Assembly (NCBI GenBank): GCA_029256085.1 | Contig: JAQSYP010000002.1 | Location: 328,426 to 392,425 of the forward strand | Length of the DNA: 64,000 bases | Source: Caryophanales bacterium | GTDB lineage: Bacteria; Bacillota; Bacilli; CAJFEE01 | Direction of reading: 5' to 3' | Part shown: positions 33,190-40,209 of the stretch, one piece after another | Position numbering within the stretch: the stretch's first letter is position 1 | Layout: each line of letters opens with the position of its first letter | The notes under the pieces: model-generated | What the model was told of the DNA's origin: nothing | Databases searched by the model: none | What the model saw: only the letters and a program-made list of their open reading frames with translations | Program-made: the position numbers and the translations under genes

Positions 33190-33440
33190 TTTAATTATAT
33201 TTACATTATATTTTATTAGCAACAAATTAGTTCTGATTTTTAATAATAACTTTCAATATTTTGTCCAATAAAAAAAGAACTAAATTCGCAAAAAATTTGG
33301 TTCTTTTGTTTCACCTACAGATTTTCGAGAAACTTCTTTTTCTTATCAGAAAAAATTCTAAAAAATAAAATATTATATAATACTATTAAATACATTATTT
33401 AAAAGAGCTAGTAAATTATATAACCATTTAGGAGAATCCA

Positions 33441-34049
33441 ATGAATAACAATAGTAACATTAAAAAATATAAAATACTTTCGCATGTTTATGATAGTATT
33501 ATGGGTATTAAAATTTTTAGAACAGCACGGAAAAAAGCAATATCATTATTACCATTAAAAAGTAATGATGAAATACTACTTGTTGGCGTTGGTACAGGGG
33601 AAGATCTTCAGTTTCTTCCGGAAAATGTATTAATAACAGGAATTGATTTATCAAATGATATGTTGAAAGTCGCTAACAAAAAAATAAACGGCAAAAATGT
33701 TATACTACTTCAAATGAATGCCGAAGACCTTGAATTTAGTGATAAGACGTTTAACTGCGTAATTTTGAACCTAATATTAAGCGTAGCGGAAAATCCGAAA
33801 GATGTGATAAAAGAGGCATTACGTGTATTAACTGATGATGGAACAATATTAATCTTTGATAAATTTTTAGAAAATAAGAAACAACCAAGCTTTTTTAGAA
33901 GTTTGTTAAATATTATAACTAGAAGTATTGGAACTGATATTAATCGGAATTTAGATGATATTTTATACGGTTTACCACTTGAGATTATTAGAGAGGAAAA
34001 CTCTATTTTGAATGGAAGTTATAAGATAATTTTAATAAAAAAAATATAA
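33441..34049 (+). CDS. Class I SAM-dependent methyltransferase (UbiE-like)
   Basis: The 202-residue protein starts YKILSHVYDSIMGIKIFRTA, then motif I EILLVGVGTGEDLQFLP, GIDLSNDML, FNCVILNLILSVAENPKDVI and ALRVLTDDGTILIFDKFLEN. This layout is typical of UbiE/phosphatidylethanolamine-N-methyltransferase-like enzymes. TTTAGGAGAATCC precedes the ATG. It is divergent from the sulfur operon, separated by an imperfect hairpin near 33272-33312 (AAAAGAACTAAATT with AATTTGGTTCTTTT). Substrate unknown. Confidence 0.85.
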   Translation: MNNNSNIKKYKILSHVYDSIMGIKIFRTARKKAISLLPLKSNDEILLVGVGTGEDLQFLPENVLITGIDLSNDMLKVANKKINGKNVILLQMNAEDLEFSDKTFNCVILNLILSVAENPKDVIKEALRVLTDDGTILIFDKFLENKKQPSFFRSLLNIITRSIGTDINRNLDDILYGLPLEIIREENSILNGSYKIILIKKI

Positions 34050-34077
34050 ACGTTAACAAAAAAGGAGTTCCAAGAAA

Positions 34078-34278
34078 ATGGTAATCCAATCAAATATGTC
34101 TCCAAAGTCGATAGTTGAAGTATGGAAACATACTGCTGCAACTTTCCATGAATACAACATCCCTATTATTGATCAACCTCTAGAATTTTTTGTTGATAGA
34201 GAAAAAATTTCTTCTTTAATGATGGAGTTAAATCGTTTGGTAGGAAGTTCCCCAGCTACATGTGTACATGGCGGATGA
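34078..34278 (+). CDS. Small protein ending in a CxHGG-type motif
   Basis: The 66-residue product (IVEVWKHTAATFHEYNIPII, ISSLMMELNRLVGSSPATC, VHGG) is soluble and helical, with a single Cys four residues before the end. AAAAAAGGAGTTCC precedes the ATG. It starts 28 bases after the methyltransferase stop and is probably co-transcribed. A C-terminal SSxxTCxxGG tail could be a modified or redox-active site, but this is speculation. Family not recognised. Confidence 0.7.
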   Translation: MVIQSNMSPKSIVEVWKHTAATFHEYNIPIIDQPLEFFVDREKISSLMMELNRLVGSSPATCVHGG

Positions 34279-34316
34279 CAACTCACCTCTAAAGAGAAGT
34301 AGTTTACTTCTAAAAA

Positions 34317-35288
34317 TTAATTCTCCATGGAACTTAAATCTAAAAAATACCTTCGCCCTTTATAAGTTCCAGTGCTTTTCAAATTTATTTTTGCTAATAA
34401 GTTATAAGTAGATCTAGAACTTAAGTTTAAAAATTCACTAATCTCAGAGTTTGAGAAGTTTTGATCAAAAAGTAAAGTATAGTCTTTAATAGCTTGTATA
34501 TGTGCATCTTTTGAAACAGTATCACATTTTTGGCAATGCCAACGTCCATACTCCCTTTTCATGATGTTTTCGCACTTTGGACAAATGACCCCTTTAATAA
34601 TATCTTCACTATTCAATTCAAACTTTTTTACTTTGTCCTCTATTAAAGGTGAATGGGCTTTTAGCAAGGTTTTATTTAATTTTTTTATTACTGGATTACT
34701 TATTATATCTCTATTATGGGATTGGCTCATACTATTAATTTTTCCGATCAACATAGTCGGTCTAATAATATTTTCGTAATATATGGGACTTGTTGCTACT
34801 GTTTTAATTATTGAATTTTGATTCGTGAAAACAACGAGGGTTTTGATTGGTATTTGTGGGAATTTATTTTTGCTTAGCCAGTTATTTAATTGATACTTCT
34901 GATGAATTACCTGCCGAATTGGATCAGGATATATTTCTTCCTTATCTTTGTACATTTTAATGAGTTGGTTATATTTCTCATCAATTATTATTTCACCTAT
35001 ATAATTTTTAGTTTCGATTATAAGCAGAAATCCATAAGTAATAATTAAAAAATCTAGTTGAAAAGCACCATTTTCACCTTCAATTCTTAAACTTTGAAAA
35101 ATATAGAAGTTCCACTGATCTAGAAAATTCAGGTAATAGTCTAAAGATTGTTCACCTTTGATTCCTGATATGCACATTTTTAAATCGTCCTCAACTTTAC
35201 TTCTTTTACTATGACTAATTGGTATTCTTCGAAGAATTGCCTCCAATTTTTGCTGACTTATTGAATTTCCTCTCTTTTTAACTATCAA
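34317..35288 (-). CDS. NERD-domain protein with zinc ribbon and C-terminal HTH
   Basis: The N-terminal half shows the NERD (nuclease-related) pattern: GIKGEQSLDYYLNFLDQWNF, FQLDFLIITYGFLLIIETKN with D and ExK (D80-L-x-I; E-T-K) active-site-like residues, and TLVVFTNQNSII. A zinc ribbon (CPKCENIMKREYGRWHCQKC) follows at about residue 238, and the end (NFSNSEISEFLNLSSRSTYN) looks like a small HTH. The TTG start has GGAGAG upstream. NERD proteins are presumed DNA-processing nucleases, and the ribbon and HTH would help contact DNA. The track antisense ORF is a shadow. Confidence 0.85.
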   Translation of the reverse strand: MIVKKRGNSISQQKLEAILRRIPISHSKRSKVEDDLKMCISGIKGEQSLDYYLNFLDQWNFYIFQSLRIEGENGAFQLDFLIITYGFLLIIETKNYIGEIIIDEKYNQLIKMYKDKEEIYPDPIRQVIHQKYQLNNWLSKNKFPQIPIKTLVVFTNQNSIIKTVATSPIYYENIIRPTMLIGKINSMSQSHNRDIISNPVIKKLNKTLLKAHSPLIEDKVKKFELNSEDIIKGVICPKCENIMKREYGRWHCQKCDTVSKDAHIQAIKDYTLLFDQNFSNSEISEFLNLSSRSTYNLLAKINLKSTGTYKGRRYFLDLSSMEN

Positions 35289-35473
35289 ATGTTCAACACT
35301 CTCCTTTTATTTAAAAATATAAACCTATCTACTTAATTTTTCGAATAGCTAAAATTAAATTTTCAATAGATTTTGTTCGTAATTTTAAATTTCGGGTTCA
35401 ATTTTTAAATTAAAATGAGATTTAACACCCTTAAATTAACTTACATTTAAAAATATCATTAACTTTATGTAAT

Positions 35474-35620
35474 TTATCACTAACTTTTCGCTACTTATCA
35501 CCAACTTTTCACTACTTATCACCAACTTTTCACTACTTATCACTAACTTTTCGCTACTTATCACCAACTTTTCACTACTTATCACCAACTTTTCACTACT
35601 TATCACTAACTTTCCGCATT
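35474..35620. repeat. Tandem 21-bp repeat array with a 63-bp higher-order period
   Basis: Seven consecutive 21-base units start TTATCAC. Units 1, 4 and 7 carry TTATCACTAACTTTTCGC (unit 7 with one C change) and units 2, 3, 5 and 6 carry TTATCACCAACTTTTCAC. The order is therefore ABBABBA, a 63-bp superperiod. A degenerate unit precedes at about 35453. It lies in the intergenic space 35289-35663, which otherwise holds only AT-rich DNA and a terminator. Confidence 0.95.
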
Positions 35621-35633
35621 ATTTAATCCAATT

Positions 35634-35665
35634 AAAAAGACTGCAATATTGTACTGCAGTCTTTT
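35634..35665 (-). terminator. Terminator of the thioesterase gene
   Basis: AAAAAGACTGCA pairs with TGCAGTCTTTT, overlapping the last codons of the gene at 35664-36083. It has a poly-T tail on the minus strand (CTTTTTAATT). Confidence 0.75.
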
Positions 35666-36083
35666 ACTTTTTCTTAATCTCCTCATACTTCTGAAACCAT
35701 TCAGGAAAAGCCTTTTTAAACTGAATCGGTCTAAAACTATCCTTTGTAACGATTATATGTGTTGTTGATCCTTCAACACACACATCTCCGTCACCATTTA
35801 CAATATGGTAACCGTAAATGGTTTTCAGTCCAGTGTTTTCCTCAACCCACGTTTTCACAAAAGCTTTATCACCAAATTTAATAGATTTCTTATATGTAAT
35901 ATTTAAATTATAGACTGGTGCATAGTATCCTGCCTTTTCCATGTCAAGATAATTATATCCAAGATCCTCGATAAGCTGTGATCTACCGAGCTCCAACCAC
36001 TTCGCATAGTTTGCGTGATAAATAACACCCATCATATCTGTATCTGCATAATATATTTGAATTTCTTTAGTTGATATATACAT
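35664..36083 (-). CDS. YbgC/FadM-type acyl-CoA thioesterase (4HBT hot-dog fold)
   Basis: The true start is the ATG at 36083 (MYISTKEIQIYYADTDMMGV) after AAAGGAATGAAAAT, giving 139 residues; the track adds 26 spurious residues. YADTDMMGVIYHANYAKWLE contains the 4HBT active-site signature with the catalytic Asp followed by G-V-x-Y-x-x-x-Y. KFGDKAFVKTWVEENTGLKT follows. These enzymes hydrolyse acyl-CoA thioesters in the cytoplasm; chain preference is unknown. Single gene with its own terminator. Confidence 0.9.
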   Translation of the reverse strand: MYISTKEIQIYYADTDMMGVIYHANYAKWLELGRSQLIEDLGYNYLDMEKAGYYAPVYNLNITYKKSIKFGDKAFVKTWVEENTGLKTIYGYHIVNGDGDVCVEGSTTHIIVTKDSFRPIQFKKAFPEWFQKYEEIKKK

Positions 36084-36273
36084 ATTTTCATTCCTTTCAA
36101 AAACCAAATCTAGTAATTCTAGTTTAAAACATTTCATTAAAATATTCACGTTATTAACCAAACATAAATATCACACCGTAAATTTTTCTGAAAATTTGCG
36201 CAAAATCATCATACTTTTATCATAATTTTGGCATAAAATATAAGTATAAATAACCTAGAATGGTGGGTTTAAA

Positions 36274-36486
36274 ATGAGCGAAATACTAATTGTTTACGGG
36301 ATGGAATGTAGCGAATGTGCGGACAAAATTTCTGAAGTTCTTAGCAGGAAATCTGCTGTCAAATATGTTGAAGTAAGCCTCGAAAACAAAACTGTAAAAG
36401 TTGATTACAGCGAAGATGACATGTCTTTAATGGCAATCGAGAACATAATTGATGAAATGGGGTTTGAAGTTTATTGGAATTTGTAA
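36274..36486 (+). CDS. Heavy-metal-associated (HMA) domain protein, CopZ-like
   Basis: The 70-residue protein is one HMA domain with the metal-binding CxxC in VYGMECSECADKISEVLSRK. The family usually has GMTCxxC; the Thr is replaced by Glu here, leaving both cysteines. The rest (VKYVEVSLENKTVKVDYSED to IIDEMGFEVYWN) follows the beta-alpha-beta-beta-alpha-beta pattern. It probably chaperones copper or a related ion. No copper ATPase or CsoR is next to it; it is convergent with the gene at 36544. GGTGGGTTTAAA precedes the ATG. Confidence 0.85.
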   Translation: MSEILIVYGMECSECADKISEVLSRKSAVKYVEVSLENKTVKVDYSEDDMSLMAIENIIDEMGFEVYWNL

Positions 36487-36501
36487 TCGGTTACAAACTA
36501 T

Positions 36502-36538
36502 AAAAGACACTGTCGAGAAAAAATTACAGTGTCTTTTA
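36502..36538. terminator. Bidirectional terminator between convergent genes
   Basis: AAAAGACACTGT and ACAGTGTCTTTT form a perfect 12-bp stem. It serves the HMA gene (plus) and the gene ending at 36544 (minus). Confidence 0.85.
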
Positions 36539-36543
36539 TTATT

Positions 36544-37035
36544 TTAATGTTCTAGCGAGTTAGCTATTTCAACTAATTCTTCATTCGGAACTTTGTTTTC
36601 AACACGTTTATCGACATTTAATATGTATTGAAAATTATAATCCTCAAATACTAATGTGTTAAACCCGGAAAAATTTATGAGTTTTGCAGTCCTTCCGTTT
36701 TCTAAACGATACTCCCTTAAAACGTCCATATGTTTATCTTTCAACTTATATTTCAACCTTCTAACTTCAATAAAATAATGAACTTCTGGTTTTTCAAGAT
36801 TCATATAAGTTAATCTTAATGATTCATTTAACGGCTCTTCACTAAAACTTTCATTATAGTACGTAAAATCTAGTTGAGGTAATTTTGTAGGTAATTTTAA
36901 TTCCATATTAGTATGTTTTTCAAAATCGCTTACTGCTTTATAATAACCTCTGTTTACTTCACTTATTTCTGCACCTATAACCCCTAAATTGGTTGAAAAT
37001 ATTAAAATCCCAATAAATAAGATGTATTTTAACAT
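36544..37035 (-). CDS. Exported hypothetical protein
   Basis: The signal peptide LKYILFIGILIFSTNLGVIG A is likely cleaved near Ala22. The mature protein begins SEVNRGYYKAVSDFEKHTNM and has KLPTKLPQLDFTYYNESF and LRLTYMNLEKPEVHYFIEVR, a beta-rich pattern that loosely resembles the 11975 protein (LPNKFPYEVSSVKAE). TAGGGGGC precedes the ATG, just after a short inverted repeat CTAGAA-TG-TTCTAG (37047-37060). Not recognised. Confidence 0.65.
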   Translation of the reverse strand: MLKYILFIGILIFSTNLGVIGAEISEVNRGYYKAVSDFEKHTNMELKLPTKLPQLDFTYYNESFSEEPLNESLRLTYMNLEKPEVHYFIEVRRLKYKLKDKHMDVLREYRLENGRTAKLINFSGFNTLVFEDYNFQYILNVDKRVENKVPNEELVEIANSLEH

Positions 37036-37082
37036 TTAAATGCCCCCTAGAATGTTCTAGTTGTAATTATTCCCAAAAAATA

Positions 37083-37106
37083 AAAAAGTAGCACTTAGCT
37101 ACTTTT
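37083..37106 (-). terminator. Terminator of the EamA transporter gene
   Basis: AAAAAGTAGC-ACTTA-GCTACTTTT sits right after the transporter stop and has a T run on the minus strand. Confidence 0.78.
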
Positions 37107-38030
37107 CTACATATTTGCATTCTCATTCTTCGGTTTAAGTGAAGGTAAGTATCTCATAATCGGAATTTCAGCAAACAACATTCCCATTAAAATTAGTAAA
37201 CACCCAATAACTGCTCGCATTCCGAGTGTGTGGCCATTCCAGAAGAAGTCAGCAATGGCTGCAAAAACTGGTTCAGTGGCGAAAATTAATGCTACCTTTG
37301 ACGCGCTGACAGACTTTTGAAAATATGTTTGTGCAATAAATGCTAACGCTGTTGCAAACAGGCTAGTTATTAATAACGCACTAATAACTTCAGGATGTAA
37401 AATATTATCTAACTCTAGTGCTGGTTCATATATAAATCCAAAAATTCCACTTAAAACTGCCACTGTAATCAATTGAACTAAAACAAGATTTAGAACTGCA
37501 CTTTGAGATGAAAATTTTCCCGTATAAACAATATGAAATCCAAAGGCAAACGCACAAAATAGTGCTAACAAGTCACCTATATTAACTGCTGATAAATCAG
37601 TAAAAGCTAATAAAAATAGTCCGAGAACCGCTAAAATAGCCCCTAAAACACCTTGATACGTTGGTGTTTGTTTTAACACAAAATAAGAAATGATCGGTAC
37701 AATCGCAACTGATAAACCTGTCAAAAATCCGGCCTTGCCTGATGTTGTGTACAATAAACTAAATGTTTGTAACGCATATCCCATGAAGAGTAAAAACCCA
37801 AGAAAAGAGCCAGCCTTAAGCTGCGAAACAAAAATTTTAGAATCGAATTTTCCTTTTTGCGAAATTAACAGATATAGAAAAATTAATAGCGATGCTAAAG
37901 TAAACCGAACAAAGTTAAAAGTGAAAGGTTCGAGTGTTGAAATTGCATCTTGCACAATAACAAACGTTATCCCCCAAATAAAAGCAATTCCAAGTAATGC
38001 TGAATTTATAAAACTATTATTATTTAACAT
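37107..38030 (-). CDS. EamA/DMT-family transporter
   Basis: Ten predicted helices form two EamA repeats: LLGIAFIWGITFVIVQDAIS with FVRFTLASLLIFLYLL, and FCAFAFGFHIVYTGKF with ALLITSLFATALAFIAQTYF. Both contain the short motifs usual for drug/metabolite exporters. The ATG at 38030 (MLNNNSFINSAL) has GGGAGATATTAATA upstream; the track N-terminus is too long. It is divergent from a MarR regulator, and the palindrome between them suggests that MarR controls it. The substrate is unknown. Confidence 0.9.
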   Translation of the reverse strand: MLNNNSFINSALLGIAFIWGITFVIVQDAISTLEPFTFNFVRFTLASLLIFLYLLISQKGKFDSKIFVSQLKAGSFLGFLLFMGYALQTFSLLYTTSGKAGFLTGLSVAIVPIISYFVLKQTPTYQGVLGAILAVLGLFLLAFTDLSAVNIGDLLALFCAFAFGFHIVYTGKFSSQSAVLNLVLVQLITVAVLSGIFGFIYEPALELDNILHPEVISALLITSLFATALAFIAQTYFQKSVSASKVALIFATEPVFAAIADFFWNGHTLGMRAVIGCLLILMGMLFAEIPIMRYLPSLKPKNENANM

Positions 38031-38090
38031 TATTAATATCTCCCTATATGAAGTTCTGTTAGAATTATATATGAAATATATGATAAAATT

Positions 38091-38114
38091 ATTTTGTTGT
38101 AAATGCAACAAAAT
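38091..38114. promoter_or_regulatory. MarR-type operator between divergent genes
   Basis: ATTTTGTTG and CAACAAAAT are perfect 9-base complements separated by TAAATG. They lie between the divergent EamA transporter and MarR starts, 24 bases before the MarR ATG. This length and position are typical of MarR operators, so repression of both genes is plausible. Confidence 0.72.
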
Positions 38115-38137
38115 TTTTCTTATTAAGGAGATTTACA

Positions 38138-38590
38138 ATGAAAGAAATTTTACGGGAAATTGGAATGATCGCTAGAGCCTTAGACTCTATTAGTAATATT
38201 GAGTTTAAAGAATTCGATCTTACAAAAGGTCAATATTTGTACCTTGTCCGAATATGTGAAAATCCTGGCGTCATACAAGAAAAGCTCGCTGAAATGATTA
38301 AAGTTGACCGCACAACTGCTGCAAGAGCTATTCAAAAGTTAGAAACCCAAGGTTTTATTGAAAAAAAAGACGATCTTGAAAATAAAAAAATAAAGAAACT
38401 ATACCCGACCAATAAAGGTCTCGAAGTTTATCCTTTTTTAAAAAGAGAAGGAGACTACTCAAATAAGGTTGCCCTGACAGGATTTACCCATGAAGAAGCC
38501 GAAACAATTTACAATCTTCTTCATAGGGTCCGTAAGAATGTTGAGGTAGACTGGGAGTTTGTAAAAAAAGGGAACAGGAGAGAATATTAA
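38138..38590 (+). CDS. MarR-family transcriptional regulator
   Basis: The 150-residue protein has the MarR winged helix: FDLTKGQYLYLVRICENPGV, IQEKLAEMIKVDRTTAARAI and QKLETQGFIEKKDDLENKKI, the last being the wing. TTAAGGAGATTTAC precedes the ATG. It is divergent from the EamA exporter, with a perfect inverted repeat between them, so it most likely represses both and releases them on binding a small molecule. Its 3' end overlaps a small convergent gene by four bases. Confidence 0.92.
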   Translation: MKEILREIGMIARALDSISNIEFKEFDLTKGQYLYLVRICENPGVIQEKLAEMIKVDRTTAARAIQKLETQGFIEKKDDLENKKIKKLYPTNKGLEVYPFLKREGDYSNKVALTGFTHEEAETIYNLLHRVRKNVEVDWEFVKKGNRREY

Positions 38591-38715
38591 GGCTTCTTAC
38601 ACCCACAGTCATCTTTTTTGTATTGAGCGTATTGTGTTTCTTTCGAATCTAAATTTTCAATATTTGCTGCACTTAACGAACAAAATAAAATTGTAATTAG
38701 CAATAGATTTTTCAT
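38587..38715 (-). CDS. Small secreted Cys-containing peptide (42 aa)
   Basis: Below the track limit. MKNLLLITILFCSLSAANIE is a signal peptide with likely cleavage after SLSAA, leaving a mature peptide of about 25 residues that ends KKDDCGCKKP. The ribosome site (GGGCGTAAAG) is weak. The gene runs antisense into the last bases of marR. A secreted peptide with a CxC pair near a basic end could bind metal or form a disulfide; no family is recognised. Confidence 0.5.
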   Translation of the reverse strand: MKNLLLITILFCSLSAANIENLDSKETQYAQYKKDDCGCKKP

Positions 38716-38787
38716 TTCTTTACGCCCTTTTTTAGAGTTATTATTCCCTACTTTCGTGAAAAAAATAGTTTTGAAAGGAAGTTCTGT

Positions 38788-39456
38788 ATGAATGAAAAAA
38801 CAGCCCTTATAGCAGGCTCAAGTGGATTGGTTGGAAATGAACTTTTACATATAATCTTAAATAGTAAAGAATACGAAAAAGTATACTCACTCGTTAGACG
38901 CCCTCTTGGTGTAGAGCACCCTAAGTTAGTCGAAGTTATTTGTGATTTTGACAACCTCAATGCCGTAGAGAAGTTTTTTAGCGTTGATGATGTATACTGC
39001 TGCTTAGGCACTACGATAAAAAAAGCTAAAACAAAAGATGCTATGTACAAAATCGACGTCGAATATCCGATTGCAATAGCTAAACTTGCCCATAGTAAGG
39101 GAGCAAATCATTTTCTTCTTATAAGCTCAATGAGTGCCAACTCAAATTCCCGAATTTGGTATTCAAAAATGAAGGGGGAGCTAGAGGAAAAACTGCAAAC
39201 TACTCCATATAACTCGATATCAATTTTGCGTCCTTCCCTTTTACTCGGTAATCGCAAGGAATTCCGCTTAGGCGAAAAATTTGCTAGTAATATTTTTTAC
39301 GGACTCTCGTTTCTACTAAAAGATTCATGGAAAAGCAAATTTGGGATAGAAGCAAAAACTGTTGCGGAAGCAATGCACAAAATTGCTAAAGTAGGCATAA
39401 AAGGTACTACAATTTACCCCTCAAACAAAATTGCCGAAATAGCGAGGAACTCATAA
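38788..39456 (+). CDS. NAD(P)-binding Rossmann protein (TIP30/HTATIP2-like)
   Basis: The N-terminus TALIAGSSGLVGNELLHIIL holds the Gly-rich nucleotide-binding motif (GSSGLVG). YCCLGTTIKKAKTKDAMYKI and DVEYPIAIAKLAHSKGANHF, then LLISSMSANSNSRIWYSKMK with a Tyr-x-x-x-Lys-like pair, fit atypical short-chain/extended epimerase-like oxidoreductases. The C-terminal part has ILRPSLLLGNRKEFRLGE. It overlaps the next gene at TAATG, indicating an operon with the DUF5301-like protein. Substrate unknown. Confidence 0.87.
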   Translation: MNEKTALIAGSSGLVGNELLHIILNSKEYEKVYSLVRRPLGVEHPKLVEVICDFDNLNAVEKFFSVDDVYCCLGTTIKKAKTKDAMYKIDVEYPIAIAKLAHSKGANHFLLISSMSANSNSRIWYSKMKGELEEKLQTTPYNSISILRPSLLLGNRKEFRLGEKFASNIFYGLSFLLKDSWKSKFGIEAKTVAEAMHKIAKVGIKGTTIYPSNKIAEIARNS

Positions 39457-40007
39457 TGAAAAAAACAATTACCATTATAGTTCTAGTTTCTATAATTTTG
39501 TCAATTCACGCACATAGATTATCTACGGTTTATAAATTGATGAAAATTGGTAAGGAACCTAGATTTGCTGAGAGGTCAGCTCTTTACAAAGACGGCGGAA
39601 CTACTAAATATTCTGGATTTCTATATGAAATTACGGATTTTAACCAATTAAATGGAAGAAAGGATATCAAATTCTCATCTCTCTTTTTTGTTAAGTCCAT
39701 AGAAGACACTAAAGTTATCAAAAAAGAAGATATTCCTATTGAAAATGTAAAAGGTCAGATTGCAGTTTATGATGCTAAAACTATAATATTAATAAAATCT
39801 GCTGTAAAAAGTGCTACTAAGCAGTCTGGACTAGTGAATATGGCCGATCCACACTATCAAATAAAAGCGGATAGTGAATTGTACTCACTTTGGTTAACAG
39901 AAGACTCTGGGACATTGATGACCAATACGCAGGATACCCATACTATTTATACACTGACCGAACAAGGAATTACCGACTTTAAAAAGATCATAAATGAATC
40001 AAAATAA
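39456..40007 (+). CDS. DUF5301-like exported protein
   Basis: A signal sequence (TITIIVLVSIILSIHAHR) is followed by a variable region and then by a DUF5301-type block: SGLVNMADPHYQIKADSEL, YSLWLTEDSGTLMTNTQDTH and TIYTLTEQGITDFKK. The matching block in the 18414 lipoprotein is EGIVNMSSPEFFLDV...DTHTIYTVSEE. The gene overlaps the upstream Rossmann-protein gene by one base. No lipobox, so it is probably secreted or N-terminally anchored. Confidence 0.72.
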   Translation: MKKTITIIVLVSIILSIHAHRLSTVYKLMKIGKEPRFAERSALYKDGGTTKYSGFLYEITDFNQLNGRKDIKFSSLFFVKSIEDTKVIKKEDIPIENVKGQIAVYDAKTIILIKSAVKSATKQSGLVNMADPHYQIKADSELYSLWLTEDSGTLMTNTQDTHTIYTLTEQGITDFKKIINESK

Positions 40008-40011
40008 TTTT

Positions 40012-40039
40012 GATGCTTCTCATAAGGGGAGCATTTTTT
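40012..40039 (+). terminator. Terminator of the DUF5301-like gene
   Basis: GATGCTTCTC-ATAA-GGGGAGCATTTTTT forms a stem with one mismatch and a long T run, directly after the stop. Confidence 0.7.
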
Positions 40040-40040
40040 G

Positions 40041-40168
40041 TTTGGATTAAAAATAACGGTTTTTGGATTAAAAAAAATTTTTTTGGATCAAATATTTTAG
40101 TAAACGGATTGAAAACCAAATAGTTCGGATTGAAAATCACGATTTTCGGATTAAAAACAATTTTCCCA
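40041..40168. repeat. Degenerate 21-bp tandem array
   Basis: Six GGATT(A/G)AAAA units begin at 40044, 40065, 40085, 40106, 40127 and 40148, a spacing of 21, 20, 21, 21 and 21. The best copies are CGGATTGAAAACCAAATAG and CGGATTGAAAATCACGATT. It lies between two terminators of convergent genes. The 67-aa minus-strand track ORF here is simply the translated repeat. Confidence 0.85.
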
Positions 40169-40171
40169 AAC

Positions 40172-40200
40172 AAAAAACCACCTTCCATCAAGAAGGTGGC
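40172..40200 (-). terminator. Terminator of the GGDEF gene
   Basis: On the minus strand GCCACCTTC-TTGATG-GAAGGTGGTTTTTTG is a perfect stem followed by six T, about ten bases after the diguanylate cyclase stop. Confidence 0.85.
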
Positions 40201-40209
40201 GACATAATA

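Noticed and set aside
33272-33312. Riboswitch or attenuator upstream of the ArsR-rhodanese operon
   Set aside because: The hairpin is imperfect and lies upstream of the likely promoter and operator, so it is probably not in the leader.
35474-35620. Possible CRISPR array
   Set aside because: Repeats are contiguous 21-mers with no unique spacers, and no cas genes are present.
39988-40191. 67-aa minus-strand ORF of the track
   Set aside because: It is the translation of the degenerate 21-bp array and a terminator hairpin; no separate ribosome site or protein-like composition.
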